Assembly: GCA_963969365.1 (NCBI GenBank)
Contig: OZ017758.1
Span: forward strand, 1,488,001-1,552,000
Length of the DNA stretch: 64,000 nucleotides
Source: Asterochloris sp. CNOR1
Lineage: Eukaryota; Chlorophyta; Trebouxiophyceae; Trebouxiales; Trebouxiaceae
Direction: 5' to 3'
Position numbers and translations under genes: made by a program. Below are positions 1-12,600 of this stretch, piece after piece (position 1 is the stretch's first letter; the number at the start of each line of letters is the position of its first letter). Below the pieces are notes generated by a model. The model saw nothing but the letters and a program-made list of their open reading frames with translations. It was not told the origin of the DNA and searched no databases.

Positions 1-1068
1 GTGCTGTGCCTGCACAATGCACCAACAAGCTCACCGCTCCTCTTCCACTGCTCGCTGCATTTCAGACTTGAGCCTCAGCCCTTCTGAGGCTATGTCAGCC
101 AGCTCAGTCTGTGTTGCTGCCCGGCACCCACAACCTGGGCCCTTGGATGCCTGCAGTGCAGCAGGAGGGAACCAGCTTACACCAGAGCCTTTCTCTCAAG
201 CCAGTGCACCTGCCGGCCCCATACCTGGCTGTTGATAAAGGTCAAGGGGCCCTCCTTGCACACCCATGCAGGCAGGCAATAAGCACCTCTCGATGAGCGC
301 AGCGGGCGGCTGCCAATGAGTAATCGCCGCATTGGCGCCGCCTTGCGACCTCACCAGGTGCGCAGCAAGGACCTTGTCCACCTGCTCCCGCCTGGTCCTG
401 ATGTCCTGAGCGACATCAAACTCCTGCCTGTTGAGAGCACGCTGCAGGCCCCGGTCCAAATTCTGCAGCCAGGCCAGCCACAGCGGTAGGGGTCTGGGCA
501 TGACCGCCCAGGAGCAGAAATTTTGCCCCGCATCTGCAGCTGCTGGCTGACAGGTATAGTTGACGCCTAGAGCAGGCAGCCAAGCAATGCATGGTGAGGT
601 GTGGGAGGGGTGGGTCCCTTGCGTCTGTATACGGATCTGGTTTGAGTGAGCCAAGCGCCGCACCAGTTGCAGGATGAATAGGAGAAGCTCTGTCTCGATT
701 ATTTTGCTGGCAAGGGGGTTGGGCTCTGGATCTTGCCGCTTGGCAAATTGTTCAAAGAATGACGCACGGCAAGACGTACGTGCGCATTTCCTCTCAGGTA
801 TTACATCTGCAGTCGCAATTACGATGTTGGCCTCAAGTCAAGGAGACCAACAGGCAGGGGCAAGCCTCAAGGCAAAGCACTCACATCGCACATGTCTCCT
901 TAAGCAGTGCCCTGGTCCCCACACAGTCTCTGGCCGACATGGATGCTGCCAGCAGGAGCACCTGAAAGTGAGCTGGGAATGCAGAGGGATATGCTGAGAT
1001 TGCTGACAGGAGTTGAAGATCTGAGCATGCATGCTGCTGCAGGTAACCCCTAGGGCATTCCAGATCAC
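1..1068 (-). CDS. UVR-motif protein, probably chloroplast-targeted (partial)
   Basis: Partial gene running off the left edge. Phase-consistent exons are 1068-885, 806-664, 462-355 and 150-35; the rest lies outside the window. A first UVR motif is visible as LQRALNRQEFDVAQDIRTRR and a second begins as LKSEMQRAVEEER, broken at a GTGAGC donor exactly where the motif would continue. UVR motifs are short helical hairpins, first known in UvrB/UvrC, that mediate protein-protein contacts. Plant plastid proteins such as the Clp adaptor ClpF and EXECUTER carry them. The first exon is rich in Ser, Cys, His and Arg and poor in acidic residues, which would suit an organelle transit peptide, but targeting is inferred. 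The start at 1068 is uncertain; an in-frame ATG at 1032 is an alternative. ClpF-like identity is a guess from the motif spacing, so no symbol is given. Confidence 0.6.
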
Positions 1069-1184
1069 TCGGCCCTCAACGTTTAGGACAGTGGAGCTTC
1101 AGAAGAGCCAAATGACACGTTGCACACCTACTTTAAACTCTGGTCCACTGGTCAACGCTCGAGAGCTCTGACTGCAAACCCATC

Positions 1185-2534
1185 ATGCCCATCCGCAGCA
1201 AGCCCAACGCGAAGAAGCCGTCTGCAAAGAGAGTTGAAAGGCTGGACAGCTCTGTGGACGATGATGACAGCCAAGATGTCAGAACAAAGCTGCTGCTGGA
1301 CGGTGAGGTTGCTAAATGGAGACATGGCTGTGCAGGACGCCCAGACTAAAATGCTGTTGTCGGACATCAGAGGCAGCTTGTCTCCTGACTCTGCAGAGTA
1401 CATGGCGAAGGAGGCAGATGACATGATGGCACAGCCAGCGACGCAGCCAGCAGGCGTACCTACAGGCAGCCCCATGATGCCCTGCAGTGTGTCAGGCATC
1501 ATGGCAGGAGCAAGCAGTGGCGCCCTTGGCCTTGTGTATGGAGCTGGTGAGGCACAACATGGCTAGCTGAGACCTCAATGACGACTGCGATGCTGCAATG
1601 AAGGTGCAAGACCTATTCCAAGAGCAAATGTCAGGAATCATCCAGAGAGCTTATCATCCAGCCTCTGCTGTGTCTCTTCTTGGCCATGCTTTTCCCACCA
1701 AGACAGCGCAGACACTTGTGGAGGACCAGCTTACTGCCTGCACCTGGGAGCCAGGATCTGAAAAGAAGTCGCTTCCCCTGTGCGGCTGAAGCCCAGGCTC
1801 ATGTGTGCAGGCAGCACACTGGTGACACACAGGGGGCCGGGACGTCTGGCAGCCTGCCGTGCAGCTGGCTGGAGTTCTGCCGTCAGCTTTGGCGTGATGG
1901 GCGCCATGTATGCAGGAGTGGGGTGCTTTGTGAAGCGCCTGAGGCAGAAGGAGGATGCGTGGAACGCAGGCGCGGCTGGTTTTGCCACAGGTCAGTGGCA
2001 TAAGCGCTGGCATAGCTGAGCGCCTGCTGCTGCACCTGCTGCAGTCTCTTACACGTGAGGTCCCATGGCACGTATAAGTGTCGAGAGGCATGGCCACTTT
2101 GTCATGCCCTGATTCCTGCAGAGCCTGTGCACAGGCCTCAAACTGCCTCATGTGCTGTTACACCTATTGCACACTGTGCAGGCGTTACCTTTGCTTGGGG
2201 CGGGTCCCGGGCAGCCATTCTGCAGAGTGCCCTGGGGCTGGGTGCCATGAGCTATGTGCTGGAGAAAATGGGGGGTGGGGCCACAGCGGGAGCAACGTCG
2301 TGCTGCTCCTCCTGCACAGCAGGCATCTGCCAGATACCCAACAGAACATCAGCAGCAGGGAGGCGTCAACTGCATCAGGAGACACCTTATCTGCAGCATG
2401 TGTTGTCTGGGACTCACACCAGCCTGCAGACCAGTCCCTTGACATTCCTGCTGCAATGGCAGGCCCTTAAAGTATGTCGCGTATTGGCCAGGCACCCAAA
2501 GACACCAGTAGACACCAGCCAACTACTTTGCTGA
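1185..2534 (+). CDS. Tim17/Tim22/Tim23-family membrane protein
   Basis: Four exons (1185-1302, 1397-1546, 1811-1990, 2182-2534) join in consistent phase to about 266 residues. The N-terminus is basic (MPIRSKPNAKKPSAKR) and then acidic. Exon 2 ends in a Gly/Ala-rich membrane segment (IMAGASSGALGLVYGA). Exon 3 holds the family signature: a Gly-rich helix followed by VKRLRQKEDAWNAGAAGF, matching the R-x-K-x-D-x-x-N...AG pattern of the Tim17 domain. Exon 4 continues with another helix (AAILQSALGLGAMSYVL). Relatives are mitochondrial or plastid inner-membrane translocase subunits and the complex I subunit NDUFA11; the sequence does not decide between them. The Cys/Ser-rich tail after residue ~190 looks unconserved, so the true 3' end may differ. 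Only 68 bases separate this stop from the POC5 start on the same strand. Confidence 0.7.
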
Positions 2535-2602
2535 ATTGAATGGAACGGCATGCGAATTTAGCATCCTGCAGCATTTGACTAGCACCTTCCGAAGGTCTTT
2601 CG

Positions 2603-5600
2603 ATGGATTCCCTGCATCCTGCGGCTCTGGGAAATTCCCTGCCGCCCAGTCGATGGGTCATGGAGCCAAGCCATGATGATGCCAATCTCACCGACGAACT
2701 CTTCACCGCTCTCACCCCTCAGCCTGCCGTGGCGGCCACCAGTCATTTTGCAGAGACTGGTAAGGAGACAAAAGCCCAATGTTGCATGGATGCATCATTC
2801 CCCCAACATTCAGACAGCATTTTCAACCACCTGCCATTCCGCGGGTGCAGTGCTGCCAGAAAGTAGCACCTCCAGCCTTCCCGATGAGCTGGAGGCTGAG
2901 GTTGACACTGGGCTCAAGGAGCGCCTGGATGTGTGCAACAAGTTCGCTGCCCAGCAGCTGCAGGTGGGGCTCACCCACCAGGCTTATGTGCATGTTACCG
3001 GCTGCTGAGGAGAGTGCACCTTGCAGGCAGGCTGTACTTACTGCACAGCATCGCCCTACCTGCTGCCTCTGCATACTGCAGGTACTTGGCCGGGAGCTCG
3101 GCTTCTGAAAAGCTTGGGAGCACAGTCCTCCTGTACTTGTACAGCTGCTTTATCACCTCTGTCTGCTGCCCCTCAAAACGGATTTCACGAGTAGTTCTGA
3201 CCAGCAGCTAGGCCGCTTCCTGCAGGACTACCTGCGCACTCTGAAGGCGCGCCTGTCCTCCCAGAGTGAGTCGCAAGCAGCTCTGGCTCGCCAGCAGTCT
3301 GACAGGGCCATGCAGGCTAAGCAGACGGAGATTGAGGGTTTGAGGGAGACCCTGGCGCAGGACCAGGCTACCCTGCAGCGCTACACGGTTGCCCTGGCCA
3401 AGTGAGGCCCAGCCTGTGCACCTTCAGCCAATGCCAGTGCATGCCAGCCAACTCACCCAGCAGGACTGCATGCAGTGCCAGCAGATGCTGGCGTTTCCAG
3501 AAGCAGTGTGCGCGGGAAGCCATGCCACCTCAAAAGCCCGCACATGCATCAGGGATGCACATGTGTGCACAGACAGCGCTGAGCACTGCCCAATAAGATG
3601 CCCCTGCTGGCACTGATGAGACCGGGCAAAGCTGAGGGGGCCACACTGCAGGCCTCGCATTGCCCGCCATGCCTGCAGTAACACAACCCCAGGCCTGTGA
3701 CTCTGCAGGCTGCTGGGCTGCTACGTGGCAGCAAGGGACAGCAAGCAGGTAGCAGACATCTTCATCGCCTGGTCGCACTATGCTCAGGGGTGCAGGCGCA
3801 AGGCCAAGATGCTGTTGGTGGCCGGGCAGCACTACACAGTGGGAAGGCTGCAGCGCGCTGTGGTGCTGGCATGGCAGAAGGCTGCTGCCCACGAGCGGCG
3901 CGCTACTGTGAGCACTGGCTGAGCTGCCTTGGTGGAGTCAGCTGGACCCTGGTGGAATTTGTTTCACTCAGCAATGTTCGGGCGCTGGCCCGTGCGCAGG
4001 TTCATGTGTAAAAACGCCTTCGGCATGAGCATGCACCCTACCACAGCGAAAGCAGTGCTGTTGCTTGTTTATGCCCTCCCAATCAGACACGAGGACGAGT
4101 CCAGGCAGCTTGGCAGTCCTCAAGTCGCCCATGTACAGGTGGCCCAGAGGCTACAGCAGGCCCACCAGGCAGGCAAGGCAGCCGCCTGGACCGACTGCGA
4201 GGTGGTGGTTGCCCGAGTGGAGGGGGACCTGGCAGTTGCGCATCAGGCAATACAGCAGGAGCGTGCTGCGCGGGAGAGGCTGGAGCAGGAGATGAAGCGT
4301 GCATTTATGAGGGGAGTGTGCGCACTCAACATTGAGGTAAGGCTGGGCGCTATGGGGCTGGATGCTTGCTGTGTCAGGGATGCATGGCACAGGGACATTA
4401 CTGGACTGGCTGGACACCTTTGAGTAGGATAGCATGCACTCCAAAAGGAGATGGGCGTGAAGGCCTTGTGGAGCAGGGTGGGGCCTTTGGCAGGTATGGT
4501 GGGCCTTGGGCTATACGTACCAGGCGAGGCAGGTGTGGCTGCGCACTCAGGCAGGGGTATGTGCATGCTCAACATCAGGGTGAGGGTACAGCACCAGACT
4601 TTTGGGCGCCAGTCAGAGAGACATCTGGGCAGGGCGCTCAACCCAGTGAGGTGAGTGTTGGGGCAGATATGGGTGATCATCAGCCAGACCGAGTGGCTTA
4701 GCGCAGTCACGATTCATGACTCCAGACAGCCACAGTGGCAATGTGCCCTGAACACTGAGGGTGGGAGGCGCAGTTGTGGACAGATACCTCACAGGAACAT
4801 GAGCTCTGAAGGCCAGGAGGTTGGATGAGGGCAGCCCAAGCCACTCAGGTTGTCCACGGCATGTGAGATCTGGTGCAGGCCATGAGCTGCTGATGAACAC
4901 GCCTCATGGGGGCACATATGGCTGCAGGCCATGACAGTGATGAAAAGGGGCATGCCAGGGGGCGTCAATCCTTTCCCTGTGGCAGTGAAGCTGGATGGTG
5001 ACAGCTTGGAGGGGCCTGGTGCAGCCGCAGAGTCTGTGCAGCAGCAGGAGGCACAGCATGCTCAGGAGTTCGGGGACTCTGGCTTGGACACCAGGCGAGG
5101 TGTGCCCATGCAGAGGGCAGAAATCTGATGGTCTTGCACTCAATGTTCATGTCAAGACAACTGCCGTTGACCACAGAGCAGCAGCAGCTCCTGCTCTGGT
5201 GTGGGAGAGCTTCAGTGCCGGCTGCCTGCCACAAATTGGTAATCCTGGCATCTTGACAGCTTGTTGTAGTGGAATCACCTGCCATGTACGGCCTGTTTCT
5301 GAGGCCCGTCTGGTGTGAAGGCAGTGCGTGTGGCAAGCCCCGCATGCAAGACCTGATAAAAATGCACAGCAACAGCTCAACCTGGCAATCCCTGCGCTGG
5401 TGCAGGTGTTGCAGTGAGCACTTCAGATCAGCATCACCCTGTCTTGGGGGTTCGGCCAGGGCTGAATACAGGTGACAGTGGGTCCATGCATGCCAGGATG
5501 CAGCGCTGATGAACAGAGTGCTTGAGCAATGTTCCGTCTGTGTGCCCGAGTGCTGAGCTGGACAGGCACCTTCTTGTTGTTGATGGGGTCCAAACCTTCC

Positions 5601-6589
5601 GTGCTTGTAGCTCATCTCAGCAACGCAGCAGCAGCACACGAGGGCGCCTCCCAACAGGGCCCCACGCCCGCCAACACACCTGCAGCTGCCAGCATGGCAA
5701 CAGCGCACCGGCCCTTTGCCTGTCAGCCTCCTGCTGAAGGGGAGCCGGCAGAAGCGCCTGCAGCTGCACTCCCGCATGGAGACCTGGCAGCCATGCAGCA
5801 GGCGGGAAGGGTGGGCGGGATGGCATTGGCTCAGGTGTCTGGGGCAGTGCCCAGAATGTCAGCCTCTGCAGCCACCTCCCCCTCACGCCTGCCAGAAGCG
5901 ACTGCCCTGCGGTTGTCACAGTCAGCTGCCACCAGTCCCCACGTGCACAGGCAGCCCCCTGCAGGCGCAGCGCCCTCAGGTGAAGAGCATACTTGCTCTC
6001 ACAGCTGCGCCCCCTGAACTGCCTTCACACAGCTGTGCTTGTGGCTGTCCTGCATCACTGCCTGCTCACTGGACCAGGTGGAGTGCAATGGCAAAGACTG
6101 GCACAGCCACCAGCAAAGTCCCCTTGATGCTGCAGGCATTGGCAGGACCAGCAGCAGTGTGCCTGGCCTGATGCATGGCACCTCGGAGGCTCCAAGCATG
6201 AGGCAGCAGACAACCATTGCTGCTTACTTTGGGCCTCAGGAGCAAGTGGAGGAGGAGTCCAGCCAACCTCTGGCCAGAGTGATCGTCACCAGGGGTCCAC
6301 ATGGTGAGGTACACTTCCAGCTCCCAGTGGATGAGAGGTGTTCAGCTCAGGTACTGCTGGGATGCAGCTGAACACTTGTATGCGAGAGGGAGAGGCGGGC
6401 AAGCAGCTGGCTAAGTGTCTGTTCTGCAAAGGCGCACATGTCCAGGCACACTCATGAACTACAGCCTTGCCTGTGCAGGCGGTGCCCCTCAGCCCAGAAC
6501 AGGAGTGCCCTCTCCAGTGCAGCGTTCAAGGGCAGCACAGACCAAGAGAAGGGTGGGACATGCTTCATGACCAAAAATCAGGACAGTAG
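2603..6589 (+). CDS. POC5: Centriolar protein POC5
   Basis: Proposed exons are 2603-2759, 2860-2963, 3145-3401, 3709-3907, 4139-4336, 4928-5099, 5611-5979, 6136-6350 and 6479-6589, giving about 593 residues, close to human POC5. The diagnostic motif is FMRGVCALNIE followed across an intron by AMTVM, at the end of a long coiled coil. Exon 4 has centrin-binding, Sfi1-like tryptophan segments (IFIAWSHYAQG and RAVVLAWQKAAA). The C-terminal third is a Pro/Ser/Ala-rich tail ending near RVIVTRGPHGEV, as in other POC5 proteins. POC5 sits in the distal centriole lumen with centrin and is needed for centriole elongation. The gene could instead stop at 6371 without the last intron. A TGTAA motif at 6662-6666, the usual green-algal polyadenylation signal, favours the longer form. 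The starts of exons 2 and 3 are ambiguous. Confidence 0.82.
4561..4656 (+). repeat. Two decayed copies of the POC5 exon 5 end
   Basis: The exon end and donor at 4312-4342 (core CTCAACATTGAGGTAAGG) recur inside the following intron at 4561-4585 (core CTCAACATCAGGGTGAGG) and at 4631-4656 (core CTCAACCCAGTGAGGTGAGT). Both copies keep a donor-like GTGAG. They look like tandem duplications of the exon-intron junction that have since drifted. Confidence 0.6.
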
Positions 6590-6671
6590 TATCCAGGGCA
6601 GCACACTCAGCACAATCATGACCAAGTGCTACTTTACCGGACAGTGCCTGGAACAATTCAGTGTAATGGGT

Positions 6672-9437
6672 CTAGCGTGTCAAAGATCTTGCAAAGCGCT
6701 GCACTGAAGCCATTGTGTTGCCCAGAGAGGCAAACAGGCCAGTGCCACCACCCAAGCCCTTCTCCTCGTTCTCAAGCCCAAAGGCATCTTGGATGATGAC
6801 ATCAAGGGCGTCACCTGCATTAGGCAGCAAGCAATTTGTTGGACCCTAAGGAATGGACTGCGATGTCAATGACGTGTCTGCAGAGCCTGGTTGCTGGCAG
6901 CAACACTTCCTAGTGACTTAAATCCACTTACAGCAAAGGGTTGACAGGTCTGATTGGCCGGCAGCAGGGATTGTGTAGGCTTGAAAGTGCAAAGTGAGGC
7001 AAGCCCTCACCTGCTGGGCTGGAGGGCCTCTCAGCGATGAGCTTGTATCTGCCGGGCGCCTCCAGATCCTCCACAAAGACCTGCCACATGCCAGGGTAGC
7101 GCCGGAACACAGTGCCAACGTCGCCTGCGCAGCATGCCAGCTCATCAGTCAGCAACCAGGCGGTAACAGCTGCTGCGCCGACCACCAGGAACTTGCCACA
7201 GGGTCAAGAGTCACAGGTTCCCCACCAATTGGCAAGCAGGATTGTTGTCGAGCTCCCTGGCTGCAGACCTTAGCCTGCTGCGGATGAGTGTGTGTTGTCA
7301 AGCAAGTAGGCCTGTGGCTCAGCAAGGTGACTTAAACAGCTTTCTTGCTGCAAACAGACAAAGGCAGAGCTTCTCACCAATTGGCCTCAGGCTGTAGGTT
7401 GTGGTGAAGGTGGACATGAACCTGGAGGCTAGCCTCCGTGCATTCAAGCCAACGCCAACATCACCACTGCAGGCAGAAAGTGACCTTGAGGCCGAAGCGA
7501 GCGTTCACTCAAGTGTTGGTGTAAGCATATGGCAGCGCCGCATGGAGCGTCTTGAATGCAGCTCCAACACAAAAGGGCAGACCCCTGACCATTGTAATGA
7601 GATGTCAGAGCATTCCAACCAATGTTGGCCTTCAGAGCGTACTGACCTGACTAGTCTGGGATTGAACAGGACGAGAGGAATCTTGCCCTCTATCTCGCTG
7701 GCAATACGCTTCACCCCCTCGAGTCCTGCAGCAGCAGATCTGTTGCTGGGAACGGGGGCAGTGATAGCTCTGGCCCATCGACCAGCCCAGGGCCGCCAGG
7801 AGACAGCCATCATGAGTGCTGCTGCTGCAAGGACAAGCAGCATGTTGGCATGCAAAGCCTGCATGGCATTCTCAAGGCTGCCCCTGGGACTGGGCAGAAC
7901 AGGGCTTTATCCAGATGGCGCCTTGACAGTGATGGTACACTGACTTGACCAAGGTCAGATCCCGCTGCCAGCTGGCCATCACACAGCCAGCATGGCAACA
8001 TGCTGAAGTGCAGTCAATCTGGCATTTGCAGCCTAAGGACTCATTGTGTGGGGGTCTGAAGCTGCCACCACCAGCAGTTTGACAAAAAGCCTGACTGTCA
8101 TCCCACAAGCGCCTCATGCATGGCACAACTCAGCTGGAGAAGCTACCTTGAGGGTCTGGTGCTGCCACAATGACCAGGTCATCATCCTCGCTGACAGGCT
8201 TGCGGTCTGCCAGGCTGGCCACCGAGAAGTTCATGTCTGCCCACTGGTTCTTCAGCATGGCTGCCACCCCCATGTCAGGGTACACCTACACACACCCCAC
8301 CTAGACATAACGACAAGCTCATGCCTGTCCTTTCGAACTTCAGCATGGCAGGCACCTCAAAGAGAGTGCATGCCATGTGTGCTATCAATTGCAGGCAGAC
8401 GGCTCGCACAGCTGCCTGCAGAGGCCACTTGGAGGCAGCATGAAAGCAGGCACTCTCTGCAGCAAGCCCGTGCCATGAGGCAACACCAGGCCACTGCAGT
8501 CGAAAGCAGGCAGCTCAAGCTACCTTCCATGCAGGGCAATGGCGTGTGAGCATGCGACAAGCTGCAACAGTGCATGGCTCACAGCTTTGACTTTGGTGTA
8601 GTTCCCTCCTGCGGCCAGGCTCTCAATGAAGCGCCGCGTCAGCTTCCAGAAGCGCTGCTGGTCGCCCTCCTCTGCAAAGACAGGGCCACTGCTGGGATCC
8701 CAGAATTCCTGGAGCAACACCTCCACCTGCAGCCATGAGCTTTGTGTATTTGATGGTGTGTTATCGCCCTCATGCCCTGTGGAGCCCTGCCAAGGCTGGA
8801 GCAATACCTTGGCCTATAGGCATGGATGTTGCATGTGTGTAGGAACAATGTTGCTCCTTGTGGCATCTTATCAAGCAGCAGGGTGTCCTGGCAGGGGCTC
8901 AGCCATGCCTTCGGCCACTGGCAGCATTCCGCCATCTGCCGCTGGGTGCCGTCAGATGCCTGAAAGTTGCCACATTGCTGGCTCCTGACAAGCTTCATGC
9001 ACAGCAGCATACATGCTGCACCCATGCCCATGCTTCAAGGACCCCTTCCAGGCAAGGTAGCTTTTGCAGAGTCCATGGCTACCGCCGCTGTGCATTGTCA
9101 GGCGACTCACAATGCATCTGTTGGCGCCTCGTTGTAGCGCATCTGATGTGGCTGAGCTCCCTTGGTCTAGAGCATCTCCCAGGCTATCTGGCAGCACGTC
9201 ATCATCCCGAGGCTGTGCTGTGGCTTGTCCTTCCTCTCTTTGCTCTGCAGGACAATGGTCTTGGGTGAGCAAATGTATGCGGGCCCGCTCAATCTGCTTG
9301 CCTGTGCAAGTGGAACTGTTTTTGCTTGCTGCACTCATGCTACATTCACATACAACATGCAGTGCTGCAGACTGCACCTGAGCTGCCATTGCTGTCGGCA
9401 GTGGCAGTGGCCAACAATCTTCGGCGCTTGGCTGCAT
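6672..9437 (-). CDS. DUF1995 family protein, likely chloroplast
   Basis: Eight exons (9437-9354, 9212-9111, 8726-8583, 8285-8147, 7725-7647, 7466-7378, 7124-7011, 6814-6672) close in frame to about 297 residues. The DUF1995 pattern is visible throughout: VYPDMGVAAML and DDDLVIVAAPDP, then EGKIPLVLFNPRLVSGDVG, GLNARRLASRFMSTFTTTY, LRPIGDVGTVFRRYPGMWQV and GRYKLIAE. The family occurs in cyanobacteria and plastids; Arabidopsis LPA3, needed for photosystem II assembly, belongs to it, but membership alone does not give this protein a role. Exons 1 and 2 are the least certain. The gene is divergent from eEFSec, about 210 bases apart, and its 3' end meets that of POC5 almost directly, possibly with overlapping transcripts. 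Confidence 0.85.
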
Positions 9438-9647
9438 GTTGACACCCCAAAGAGGGGGACCTCAGCAGCTGGTGGTGAGCTGGGGGGAGAGGATGTTGTG
9501 CCTGCAACCTGATCGTGCTGTACTGCATGCCTGAGCAGGCCAGGTTGCTGTGTGTTTTGCACTGAGAGCAGGAGGCCGAGATGGGAGGCATGATGCAGGT
9601 TCCTTGTATGAGACTTTTCTTCTTGCATGCCGGGTCCGGCATAACCC
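9438..9647. promoter_or_regulatory. Shared upstream region of the DUF1995 and eEFSec genes
   Basis: These 210 bases separate two divergent start codons and must hold both promoters, or a bidirectional one. I see no clear TATA box. The DUF1995 start is uncertain, so the region may be somewhat larger. Confidence 0.4.
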
Positions 9648-12600
9648 ATGAAGTCTAGAGGAGTTCCCGCGGCCAGTAGCGTATACAATGTGAATGTGGG
9701 GGTCCTGGGCCATGTGGACAGCGGCAAGACAAGCCTGGGTGAGCTCAGTGACATGTCATCTCAGATCCGTGAAAATGCTCTGTTATGCCTCCAGCAAGCT
9801 TTCCGGGCTCCTTTGATGGATGTCCAGCCTCAGTCAGGACACAGTCCACGCCACCATTAATGCACTGTGTCCATTTACATGTCCATGCCGCGATGCAGTG
9901 GCAGCCCTGTCCACCAAGTTTTCTACTGCCGCCCTGGACAAGCACCCTCAGAGCAAGGAGCGGGGCATCACACTGGACCTGGGGTTTTCATGTTTCATCC
10001 TGCCCATGCCCCGGCACCTCAAAGCTCAGCTGCTCCAGACACAGCTGCAGTTCACTCTGGTGGACTGCCCTGGCCACGCCTCCCTCATCCGTACCATCAT
10101 GGGAGGCGCTCAGATCATTGACATGATCATCCTGGTTGTAGATGTGACAAAGGGCATCCAGACACAGACCGCAGAGTGCCTGGTAGTTGCAGAGGTGAGT
10201 AGTGGCCGAGAGTGCCAGGAGGCATTGCGTGCGATGGCCTCAAAGCAGAGGCAGCAGCCCTCTGATTGTCATAGTCCTCAGACATGCTTGAGTGCAGACA
10301 ACATGATTACAAAGGTGCTGTGGCGAGCAGACCCCTTGAGGGGCACAGGCCCAGCTGATTGTGAATCTCATGCTTGCCAAAGTGTACCTTGTGCCAGATA
10401 CATTCGTGTGTGAGCCTCAGCACAAATGCCAGCACCCTTTGCCGTGCTTGGTGAAGTGCCTGCAGGCCCCCAGCCCACAACCTAGCCCAGCCACTCTCCC
10501 AGCCCCAGCTGAGCGTACTGTGTTTGCTCATTGGAGCGACCTGCCCGGCACTTCGCTCTGTCTCGCTTCACTGCAAGGCAGTGCAGCCAGCTGGTGGGCA
10601 GCCCATGCCTGAACCCTTCTCTGTGCTGCCAGGTGGCCACCCAGGACCTAGTGGTGGTCCTGAACAAGGTGGACCTGCTGCCCGCAGAGGTCCGGCCCAA
10701 GCTGGTGGCCAAGGCGAAGAAGCGCCTGGCCCAGACCCTCAGCGCCACCAAGTTTGCTGGCTGCCACATGGTTGCAGTGGCAGCCAAGCCAGGTGGGCCT
10801 GGGTGCTGTGGTCAGGTACAGAGGTCAACACAGTGCCCTGGGACACCAAGACTTCGGGTGCAAGAAGGGCTGCCTACACGACATGTGGCACGGCACCAGC
10901 CATCCACAGCTCAGTTCTGCAGCATTGGTCCCCATTGTTCTCACAGCCCAGCCTGCTCGAGAACCCCAGATGTCCTTTCAGCAGCAGCGCAGGCAGTGGT
11001 GCTTGCTGCAAAAAAACCCCCGCTGTACCTTTGCAAAGATTCCTTTGTTCTTTCAGTTGTGTAAATCACGCTGCACATGGCAGGCCGCTCAGTTGTGTGG
11101 AACACGCTGCACATGGCATTCTGCTTTGCCATCAGATTTCAAGTTGCAATCCCACCCATCTCAAGTCATCCGTTTGACATTACGCTGCACTGAGCCACCT
11201 GTCCGGGTGATGGTAGTCAGGTCTGTGCAGCCGCAGCAACCTCTTCAGTGTGCATGCTCAGTCTGGGCACATGCTCACTGTCTCTGTCCCCATTTTTGTC
11301 CTTTCTGCTTCCCGTGATTGTGTCTGCTGTCATGTCGCACTGCCCTGTCCTGTGCAGGTGGTGGTGGCGAGATCTCTGCGGCTGCAGCAGCCTCTGCAGA
11401 GGGTGTGGATGCCATTGTGCAAGAGCTTGTGCAGCACATCCCCAGCCAGCCGCGGGTGACGGCTGGCCCTTTCCAGTTTGCCATAGACCATTGCTTCAGC
11501 ATCAAGGGGCAGGGCACAGTCATGACTGGCACCGTGCTGGCAGGCCAGGTCAAAGTCAATGACAGCATCGAGCTGCCAGAACTGAAGGTGAGGCTACCAG
11601 TGGTGCCTCAGCCTTTGCAGATTACCTGCTCAAGGTGTCTTGCAAGAGGTGTTGAGTACTGCCAAGAGTTGTCAGGGCCACCTGGCACCTGAGCTTGCAA
11701 CACATTGGTCAGGGTGAAAATGTGTGTATGGGCAGGGGGGTGCCACTTGTGCATCTAGACCTTTGTTGCACAAATCCTTAGGAGTATGATGCAGTTCATT
11801 TGAGACAGCCACATTTTGCCTCAATGCTGCATTAGCATGCTGCTGCTTCCCAGGCTAGGGTGATGCTCATCATGACCTTGCTGCTGTGCAGGTTTCCAAG
11901 AAGGTCAAGAGCATTCAGATGTTCAAGCAGCCTGTCCCTCAATGCTGCAAGGTAACAATGGGCTGTGAGCTGCCAGGTTGGGCTGGTGGCTATTCACTGA
12001 CTGGACACTGTCCTTTGCAACAGCAGGCTCCAATGGCCCCAATGGCAGAGCAGAAAGTACTGCTGCACATCTGTGCAGCAGTTGACCTGCCTGGCAGCTG
12101 TCCTGCCCTGCTGCTGTATGGCTGGTGTAGTGCAATGCGTGACTGTGTGTCTCACGCAGTGCAATTGCCCTGCAGGGGGACCGCGCAGGCATCTGCGTGA
12201 CACAGCTGGACCCAAAGCTGATTGAGCGCGGCCTGGCATGCACACCTGGTAGCCTCCCCACCTTCTCCAGTGCGATCATTGCTGTCGAGAAAATCAGATT
12301 CTATGTAGGTGAGGCCAGCTCAGGCCAGCCTGTCGCAGGTCCCCTGCAGCTCTCACATGCTGAACAAAGTCATCTACACGGCAGTGGGACTCACAATTGC
12401 TGAAAGCCCTTGTTGGCATTCATGGCCTGTACAGCAGCCTCACAACCAGCAGCACATATAGGCATGCTGCCCCTGCACAGCAGAGTGCGCTTGCTTGCCT
12501 GCACCAAGGTGCTGCTCATGCAGCAGCCAACCAGCTCTGCGTTTGAGACGTCACTGCTTGCCAGTGCAAGCTGCCTGCCGCAGGCTCCATCCACTCGCGC

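Noticed and set aside
4965-5777. 270-codon minus-strand ORF
   Set aside because: It lies over POC5 exons 6-7, shows no family resemblance and is rich in Cys, His and Arg, typical of a shadow frame.
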